Made by a program: the position numbers and the translations under genes. This document shows, one piece after another, positions 56,887 to 64,000 of a stretch of 64,000 bases of DNA. Origin of the DNA: Sympetrum striolatum (lineage: Eukaryota; Arthropoda; Insecta; Odonata; Libellulidae); contig OX388344.1 in the NCBI GenBank assembly GCA_947579665.1, positions 9,232,346-9,296,345 of the forward strand, written 5' to 3'. The notes beneath the pieces were generated by a model. It was not told where the DNA came from and searched no databases. It was given only the letters and a program-made list of their open reading frames with translations. Numbering within the stretch: position 1 is the first letter of the stretch; every line of letters begins with the position of its first letter.

Positions 56887-58877
56887 CAGTAGAGGATCGT
56901 TTATCCAAACATCTAAACAAAGAACACATCCAAACAACGAACATTTCACGATAGATATACAGTAATTTTGAATGCCACTGCTACGTGTGTTTTGTGCCCA
57001 TCTTTTGAAGGTCTGCACGAGTAAGTATTTATGCTATATTAATTAACCTTCTGAATGGATAAAAATAAGAAGAAAAAGTGTACAGAAGCTTGTTCAAGCA
57101 GAGGGAATGTCAAGAGAAAAAGACAGGTGCTGACATTACAGCAAAAAGTGGACATGATAAATAAACTAGAACCCGGTGTCATTTCATCCAATCTTCAGCA
57201 TGAATACAATATTTGCAGTAAACTATACATGATATAAAATTACAGAAGGACCAAATTCTTTCATTTGTTGCAGAAGCTGACTCAAAGGTAGTCATTTTTA
57301 AAAGGAAAAACCTTTTGGGGACCTAGTAACACCAGTATGGACAAAGTGTTGTATGAGTGGTTTCGCCAACGTAGGAGTGAAGGCATTCCTGTATCTGGAT
57401 GAAAAATTGGCACCAGGAGTCAAGGAATCTAAAGAAAGACTGTTTTGGTGTGTGCCAATGCCGCTGGGACACATAAATGCAAGTAAATGGTGATCAGAAA
57501 AAATGCAAAACCCCGTGCATTCAAGGGTATTAAAGTTTTACCTGTCATTTACTGGTCAAATAAATGTGCGTATGTATCACAAGAAATATTTAAAGATTGG
57601 ATTTCAAATCATTTTCTTCCGAAAGTACGGGAGTGTGCAAAAAAGGTTGGACTGCCAGATGATGCAAATATCTTATTATTGCTGGAAAACTGCCCAGCTC
57701 ATCCACCGCCAAAAACCTTATCGAAACTAAATGTGTTTTTTTGTATCTGCTCCCAAACTGCACTTCTTTGAACCAGCATATGGATCAAGGCATAATTAGA
57801 AGCCTTAAGTGCCATTATCAAAGTGAGATTATGCAAAAGATTGTGAACTTAGATGGAACATTCAATTTTGATAATTTTAAGAAAACTTTAACTCTGAAAG
57901 AAGCTGTTTGGTTTCCATCAGAAGCATGGAGTAACATTACATCTGCAGTTCTTAAACAATGTTTTCATGTTATTTTACCATGTACAGATGACAGAAACGA
58001 ATTTACGGATTCAATATATCGAACAATTGTGATGAAGATACTGAAATGATAAGATTTTCGAAGTGAGGAAGTGATGCTCTGAGTCTAGGTGAGAACGAAT
58101 TAAAGGAATGGGTTGAATCCGATGAAGGTGCTCCCAGTTTTCAAACATTAACTGACTCAGAAATTGTCGATGCTGTGCTATGCCCTAAATTAAGCGAAGA
58201 TAGTGATGACAGCGATGTGGTTGTTGATGATCAAGAGAAAATCACAATTGCAGAGGGTATTTCCTGTTGTGATAAACTTATATGTTTCATGTAACAAAAA
58301 TCATTTACAACAGAACAGGAAATATTGCAAATATTTAGGCTTAAAGATAAATTTGAAAAGGAAAGACGTAAGAAAAAAATGCAGTTACACTGACAGATAT
58401 GTTGAAAAGAGCATCTGCATCATCCAACCTTTCAAATTCCAAGGATTCTGTTACATCAAGCCATAAGCAGCAGTAAATAGGCAACACCACATTAAGAAGT
58501 CTTGTGTGGTGAAAATGTTTTCTCGTTTTCCTATAACATTAAGTTATTTGACCAATCTTGACAATTTGATGTTTGCCTTGTGAGGTTGATGTACATTATA
58601 TTAAACATATTTAATCAAAAACTTTTCCTGTAATGTTAAGTTGATAAAAAATCTTTTCTTGGGTTTTTGCCGTGTGACAGTCATATATAGTTTTACTTAA
58701 ATACAAGTTTTCAATAATATATAGGTGCATTATCATCACTTATTTCATACTGTAACCCGTCAAAGCCTTTTCTTCAGTTCCTTTTTCTCATTCAGGTTAA
58801 AATACCTATTATCCGAACATATCCATTATGCGAACTGACCTGTCTCGAAAAAAGTTCGGATAAACGATCTTCTACTG
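56887..58877 (+). mobile_element. Pogo/Tigger DNA transposon nested in the mariner, 1991 bp
   Basis: TA duplications at 56885-56886 and 58878-58879. The ends CAGTAGAGGATCGTTTATCC and, inverted, CAGTAGAAGATCGTTTATCC differ at one base of 20. The transposase is on the plus strand and frameshifted. It is inserted in mariner coding sequence, so it is younger than the mariner. TIR sequence differs from the other Tigger (46983-49312), so they are different families. Confidence 0.92.
57055..58300 (+). pseudogene. Tigger transposase, frameshifted
   Basis: The N-terminal pogo HTH is at 57055-57237 (KRKRQVLTLQQKVDMINKLE). The middle is decayed. The DDE domain at 57487-57960 is recognisable in two overlapping frames: NAKPRAFKGIK, YVSQEIFKDWISNHFLPKVR, ILLLLENCPAHP, then LLPNCTSLNQHMDQGIIRSL after a +1 shift at about 57735. 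The usual LLLDNCPAHP has Glu instead of the catalytic Asp. The last catalytic Asp (MDQG) is present. The C-terminal acidic part LKEWVESDEG and LTDSEIVDAV follows to about 58260. Inactive. Confidence 0.9.
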
Positions 58878-58879
58878 TA

Positions 58880-59490
58880 GTTATGATTAATAGTTTGACT
58901 TTAAGGAACCCAGTGAGGGTACTCAATCCCATGAATATCGGAAAGAACAATGATCATTGGTTTAAATTTTGATTTGTCCATTCGAGCTTTCTTGGCTCTT
59001 GGCGAAGATGGGCTCTTGCATGGATTGTCACTTTGGCTTCCAATAAGTTTGTGTCATTTTCATTGGCATTTAAAGCTTCACTACAAACATTTTTGCGAAC
59101 ATCATGTAGTTCAAACGTGAGAATCTTAGGTACCATTTTTGCAAACACTTTTTGCATGTTTAAATTGATATGTAAAATTTGCCATAGGGATTCTTTATCA
59201 GTTCCTACAGTTTTAGCAATTGCATGAAAATTTAACCGACAGTCAGATCGAATAAGATTACCGATTATTTCGATTATATTATACGTTTTTGAAGTGGAAG
59301 GATGACACTGGCGTGAATCATCATGAACGTCTTCTCCGCTATCTTGAATACAATTAAAAAACTCAAAAATACGTGTGCCTTGTAAACATTCATTTCTTTC
59401 AAAAAATTATAAGTTTCAGCGGCATTTTTTCCAAGTTTCATTTGAAATTTCACGACAATTCGTTGCTCTATTGCAACACTTAACAATTTT
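58880..59490 (-). pseudogene. Mariner transposase, N-terminal part
   Basis: Minus-strand frame from about 59486: SVAIEQRIVVKFQMKLGKNA, then AETYNFLKE, the paired-type HTH of mariner. A frame break follows. A second frame reads KESLWQILHINLNMQKVFAK, then MVPKILTFELHDVRKNVCSE, corresponding to the second HTH and the linker before the catalytic domain. The catalytic-domain start is decayed, and the Tigger insertion at 58877 cuts the gene. Confidence 0.85.
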
Positions 59491-59672
59491 CCGGCAGAGC
59501 AAAATACAACTGTAATGCAAACGAAGGCGACAGCTATGCTGATTTGCTAACAGAAGCAAGAGGAACTGCATTAGAAAGAGATGGCTTCACGATAAACAAC
59601 AGTCAGTCACTGGTGTTTGTGCTCTTCTTCTGTAGCAGCGTCAGTCTCACTATTTAATAGCCAAACCTCGTA

Positions 59673-60419
59673 TAAATGCATCATATTTAGCTCAACTATG
59701 ATTGATAAATGCAAAAAACCTTGGGAATAAATATGTGAATTTTCTTTATCGTCCAAGTTTTTACCATTGATAACAAAATAAATGGTAAAAATTTTCGTGA
59801 CATCTTATGCACTTTTTACTTGATATCTCCATTATACCTATATCATTTAAAGATAGACGCAAGCTTTTCCAGTAATTACTAAATACTAATAGGGGATTCC
59901 AGCAAATTTACACTGATTTGTACCAGCAGATTTTATTACATGCATTGCTTCAAAAGATGTTAGCTGATATTGGTAAAATATAAAATATATGAAGGTCAAG
60001 ATAAAACTTGAAATTATTTTTTCAGCTTTAAATTCAAGGATGTAGAGATGTGTAGTTTAAAGGTGAATCGCTCAAATTGAGCTATTCCCTCTAGTGACTA
60101 GTTCCTGCTTTAATCATTGAATCACTAAATGACAGCAACAAACATTTCACCGGAAATCGCTCTGAACTATATCAACCTCTAGATCACCCGAAATTATTCC
60201 GAACAAAATAGTTCACCAGAAATTATTCAGAACTAGTTTGGCACAGCCTCCACTTTCAGTTCATAAGTTATATCCAAAATTGAAGGATATTTTATGGAAT
60301 ACCTAATTCAAATTGAATTATTAATCCTCATAATGATATGAAGGTTCTATGTCATCGTTCCATCGCATCCAAGAACTCGTTATTTCAGTTTCCCATCTAA
60401 ATTATTAATATTATATATA
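59673..60419. other. PANK large intron with a weak short repeat
   Basis: Non-coding. Around 60146-60236 three degenerate copies of a 30-45 bp phrase (TCACC.GAAAT....CTGAAC) follow one another. Nothing else recognised. Confidence 0.4.
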
Positions 60420-61510
60420 TACTCGCTCTGCTCGGTAGGGAGCTCTGCCCCTACCTACGAACCCCCACGAATGGCTTCGCCATTCCTTAACCATATTTAC
60501 CGAATTTATGCTGGATGTAATAACTTTTCCCAAAATTGAAATACCTTCCAAAAGTTTTATTCAATAAAATCCATCCCGAAATTGAAAAGTATTCACTAAT
60601 TAAAAAGTATTAGGCACAAAGTTAATAAAATTTACAATACGGACCTATCGTGATTTCCATTGCATTAAATTTATCACATGTAGTTGAGATGGAGTACGTT
60701 CTCACATGGAAATGGAAAACTTTAAGAGAAAATCGATGTAGCCAGCGCACGATTTTCTCCATGTATTCAAAAGAGCTTAATTATTTGTAGGCATCGTATC
60801 CCCTTTCCAAAGACAGGATATAACGCAGGACAGGATAGCACGTTCTTGTATCCCTTATTTCCAAAGTTCGAGGCGTCGAGTTTATAAAATCTAGGAAGTG
60901 GAGCACCCATTATGTATGATGTCATACTTTCTGTGATGAAATGATATTAATAAAATATTTGTTAAATCAACAAAAAGAAGATGTTTTGAGAGAATGTCAG
61001 CATATTAAAAATAAACCTCTGTCAAACGATGGAAATGTGATATAGAGAAAATTTTATCTCATAATATTTTCCTAACGTTACGATAAATATCTAAATGACT
61101 ATTCGGATAAACATTTTTAAAGTTCACATAAAATATAATGAGGACCCCTAGGGGACGTTATTGTAGGGGTGGCGGGGGATCCAAATGAGGGGACCCTCTG
61201 GATTCCCTTGGTAGTGCTAGGAGATTCTAGACCTTTTCCCAAGGTAGGCGAAAGAGACGACCACGGGAAATAACGCGACGACCAGCGCCTTCCACAAGTG
61301 AGAATGAGAGACGAAGTTAGCACACCCTACGCGAAAGACCTTGCCGCTGTGGTTTACCTCCACAGTATAGAATGCCCTGCTAGTGAAGAATATTAACTAA
61401 GAAATGTACGAGGAATAATGTGACAACAGTATTTCACGACACAATGCCTTCGGCATGAGACGAAAACCGCCGTAAATCACCGTGTCTAATAAAATTTGAC
61501 TCCAATTTTA
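60420..61510. repeat. Unidentified element with GC-rich hairpins at both sides
   Basis: Starts after a TATATATA run with ACTCGCTCTGCTCGGTAGGG. Hairpins: GGTAGGG/CCCTACC at 60434-60454, GAATGGC/GCCATTC at 60469-60485, and ATGCC/GGCAT around TTC at 61444-61456. GC content of 60421-60490 and 61135-61380 is clearly above the surroundings. It ends near a (TA)n run at about 61518. It looks like one mobile element of about 1.1 kb with structured ends, but I cannot assign a superfamily and no transposase is visible. Lies in the PANK intron. Confidence 0.45.
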
Positions 61511-61534
61511 TTATTGAGGTATATATATATATAT

Positions 61535-62010
61535 ATATCTATGATATGTTAAAATGTAAAATATTGCTTGCATACTGCAAGCATATCAATAACACAGATT
61601 GAAAATATTTTCAAAATTTGCTGCAATTTATCTGTCCGGCATTGAAATAGACCCTATATGTAAGCTCCTTGAATTTAGATTCTCTATCTATCCAGAAAGC
61701 ATTTTCTTAAGAAATTTCCGAAAATCAAAGCAATGCATTTAAATAGGAAAAAATCGAGATTTTGAAGTCGGCGATGCCAGAGCACATTAAATATTCTCTC
61801 ATAAGGAATATATATGAAAAGTAGAATGTCGTTTGAGGCAGTTGCTGCCAAAATTTCTGCTTGAAATTTTGCACATAGTTAGAGATAGTTATATTCAATT
61901 GTGCTGCATAGAAAGAATTGCCAGAAAGTTCCCGGTTCGATGCCGGGCGGTAAATACATCCCCCATGTAAAATACATAAGGATTGGTATTCATTAATTTA
62001 GCATTTCATC
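61535..62010. repeat. Diverged fragment of the B-box satellite in the PANK intron
   Basis: The perfect head palindrome (61566-61582) is followed by degraded first-monomer sequence. A jump into sixth-monomer sequence follows (CTCCTTGAATTTAGATTCTC, AATGCATTTAAA). At about 61765 the orientation switches: GATGCCAGAGCACATTAAAT and TTCGATGCCGGGCGGTAAAT are type B cores read in reverse. The core at 61936-61946 is an exact GGTTCGATGCC. Most of the rest is more diverged than any copy in the main array. Confidence 0.85.
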
Positions 62011-62529
62011 ACGCCCAATCCCAATGCAAGTTGCCCCCTTACCCTCCCCTAAAATTATTGTTGCGGTCCGATAACTTGTTACTTATCCTTCCCTCAGTTT
62101 GTTTATTCTTATTTATGTTATTAATGTTATTTGTTATATTGTCACTTTAAAATGGCTGTATAGCTGTATGTGATAAATTGGCAAATGAATACATTAATTA
62201 ACCACACTAAATGTAGAATATTAATTAAAATGCAGATTTTTATCATAATTCTAAGGCATATAGGTTAATCTAAGATTTTAGTTGTAAAATTTCAATTCAA
62301 AGGTTGATCTCTAAAACAAGTTAAAATTTCTACGACTTTTATTAATAAACTTAATACATTTTTAAAGAGATATATCAATGCATCAAATAATTACCTTTGG
62401 TTTTCCTATGTTAGATAAGAAGGATAACAACTAGTGCTGAGAAACTAACAGATTTCAAGTTTTCAGAACGCAAAAGTTCTTTCAAGATTATGGAAACACA
62501 AAAATACTTAGTAAATGAAAAGTTCTCAC
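62011..62529. other. PANK large intron, start
   Basis: AT-rich intron sequence next to the donor of exon 62530-62706. Nothing recognised. Confidence 0.5.
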
Positions 62530-62706
62530 CTGCTGGCCACCAGATCACCTGGGAGACCGAAGCGTTCATAGTCACCACCGTAGATATCTTTTACTAATTT
62601 GTCTACCCTTGTGTTGTCTCCACCAGCAGCAAGACTGATCGCCTCTTCAAAAGAATTACAGCCGGTGAGTAAGCAGCAAAGGCCTAGGAATGTGCCACCA
62701 CCTAAA
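62530..62706 (-). CDS. PANK: Pantothenate kinase, most upstream exon in window
   Basis: Acceptor TTTCTGTAG and donor GTGAG. The first T completes a codon from an exon beyond the window. Then [29 protein letters not shown] and [20 protein letters not shown] follow, ending VAS plus the split [17 protein letters not shown] with [17 protein letters not shown] is diagnostic of animal pantothenate kinases. The glycine-rich stretch belongs to the nucleotide-binding acetate/sugar kinase-like fold. 177 nt, frame open. The four exons join in consistent phase and give about 158 C-terminal residues of the enzyme (usually about 370 in its core). The promoter and N-terminus are outside the window. Confidence 0.95.
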
Positions 62707-63882
62707 CTACAGAAATCAGACAGAGAGTAGTGTATAGCAGGGAGATCAATTCCATAAATAAGAGAAATTAGTGGCTACACATATTCTCTTCATGATATTG
62801 AATAACCTACAGATTTAGTGTAACACATACCATCAGGCACATGGGGAACAATGAATCAAGGAATAAAAAAGAGTTTTTGGATATCACATTTTGAGGTATT
62901 CAAAGTTAGGATTAATGATTATGCTTTGGAATTTTCAATTTTGACTTATTTTTATTCACACAATGATTTCATAACACTCGTGGGTATATAAGGCCCTAAA
63001 ATTAGGTACAACTTTGAGGATGACATTTGTGGTTACAAATGTAGAACGCATAATAGGTTATTTTCTGCTCTTAGAAAATAAAGACCTTTTGAATACTCTT
63101 TTGAATCATTTTCATTTGAAAGTTTCAATCCTCTTAAAAAAGTACATTTGGTCTTTCATCACGAGCAAATACAGCTCTTAAAATATGAACAACGTTGCTA
63201 TGTTGGCGCCACATTATGCTGGGCCAAAAAAAAAAAAAATGTTTCGAGTATCAAATTGTAATAGTACTCAAAAGTTGAGTATTTGCCTGCTTATTAATGG
63301 AAAAGTAAGGAAACAATTCTTCAATTAGATCTTTAGTTTGCAAAAAAAGGTCTATAGTTAAATAAAAATCACCAAAACCCCCAAAATTTACCTTTATGCT
63401 AAAATTATAAGGACTATGACTTTTAATTTCTAACAGCCTCACGGAACTTCATTATTGACTCATTGTAATAGGAAAAATAATATCACAACCCATACAGTTC
63501 ATTTGAATATGTAAATTACAGCTCAAATTTTCGTGAAAAACTAGTAATTTACCATTTTGTAAGCAGACATAAATTTTGATAACCTAGGACCAAAGTTCTT
63601 ATTTATCTGTTATATGAATGTTTATATACATTCAATGTTAATGACAGTAAATCATTTTGTAGCTGTTTGCTCATTTTACATTATTTTTGTAAACTTATAT
63701 CCAGAACTCGCGAGGAGGTGGCTGAAATTCGAGTACCACCCACACCCTACCCAACTAGTTAGTCTGTATGTTATGTAGATGCTTTCAAGAATGTGGTCTT
63801 AAATTCAGATATATGGTCAAATTTTTGCTCTGTTAATCTTGAAAGCAAAGTTGCTTTAATGTAGGTATCTCTGTTTTCTTAT
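62707..63882. other. PANK intron (upstream), nothing recognised
   Basis: AT-rich with a poly-A run at about 63226-63239. I looked for the preceding PANK exon (VNIGSGVSIL-type sequence) on the minus strand and did not find it. Confidence 0.5.
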
Positions 63883-63999
63883 TCACATACTTTCTGCAGA
63901 TCCGGCAACAAGTTTGACAAGCCTTTCAACAGCTTGAGTATGGCATGGAAAGGTTACATAAGGAAACTGATGGAGCGTTGGGGCCCTTCTTCCCTTATG
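63883..63999 (-). pseudogene. Transposon-type coding fragment with PCHTQAVER-like motif
   Basis: Minus-strand frame of 38 codons ending in TGA: APTLHQFPYVTFPCHTQAVE, then RLVKLVAGSAESM. I recall CHTQAVER..KLV segments as common in predicted arthropod proteins linked to mobile elements; that is from memory. The frame runs off the right edge and appears to stop early. A plus-strand frame over the same bases (SGNKFDKPF) is open too, but is not familiar. Confidence 0.45.
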
Positions 64000-64000
64000 T

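Larger units (their letters stand above)
56455..59670 (-). mobile_element. Mariner transposon, split by a nested Tigger
   Basis: TA duplications at 56453-56454 and 59671-59672. The left end CAAGGTGTGGCTATTAAATA and inverted right end CGAGGTTTGGCTATTAAATA differ at two of 20 bases, with AGACTGAC beyond both. Without the inserted Tigger and its extra TA the element is about 1.22 kb, normal for mariner. Transposase runs on the minus strand: N-terminal HTH at about 59270-59490, FAKMVPKILT region near 59100-59160, and the C-terminal end at about 56500-56720. The last part has the EEDFLHYFEQ and MYIEVDNK features of the SETMAR-like mariner lineage. Several frameshifts and stops: not active. Confidence 0.9.

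Noticed and set aside
63890..64000. Plus-strand exon after CTTTCTGCAG at the right edge
   Set aside because: An acceptor-like site followed by 34 open codons, but the minus-strand frame over the same bases carries the more familiar motif and no donor is visible in the window.

Overview
The window is nuclear DNA from a transposon-rich animal, most likely an arthropod. It is AT-rich and contains a spliced pantothenate kinase gene with GT-AG introns, a LINE, a Penelope-like element, pogo/Tigger and mariner DNA transposons and a piggyBac-type MITE. There are no operons and no prokaryotic signals. I do not assign a species.

Bases 462-40787 are one giant repeat array, interrupted only by a LINE insertion (about 25452-28411). 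The array is a higher-order-repeat satellite. Units of about 1.15 kb are each built from seven diverged monomers of about 155-175 bp. Six of the seven monomers carry one strongly kept core that, read on the appropriate strand, is GGTTCGANNCC, which is the T-arm/B-box (TFIIIC site) of tRNA genes. It is followed 35-65 nt downstream by a T-run of the Pol III terminator kind. The seventh position is a junction: a GC-poor TATA/TCTA linker holding an invertible GAATCCGGAGAAGCATC cassette and the start of the next unit with the near-invariant palindrome GCTTGCATACTGCAAGC (33 copies counted in the window). Units lie in alternating orientation blocks: mostly forward from 462 to 23857 and mostly reverse from 32464 to 40787. 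Tail-to-tail, head-to-head and mid-unit switch points are readable. The array encodes no credible protein.

Bases 40802-41115 are the GIY-YIG end of a Penelope-like element butted against the array. Bases 41116-45532 are non-coding, with a small TIR element at 41868-42024.

Bases 45533-62706 (minus strand) hold the last four coding exons of a pantothenate kinase gene (animal PANK/fumble family; the first step of CoA synthesis), with stop codon and splice sites readable. Its introns are nests of mobile DNA: a Tigger-like element (46983-49312), a piggyBac-type MITE (50191-50429), a homopurine tract, Penelope-like 3' fragments including a 168-bp inverted repeat, LINE tails, and a mariner (56455-59670) split by a second Tigger (56887-58877). 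The largest intron also contains a GC-rich hairpin island (60420-61510) and a diverged fragment of the B-box satellite (61535-62010). Upstream PANK exons lie beyond the right edge. A transposon-like coding fragment runs off the window at 63883-63999.

The candidate new system is the T-arm/B-box satellite: more than 40 kb, including the LINE, of nucleosome-length monomers that diverged almost everywhere except at a TFIIIC-type box.
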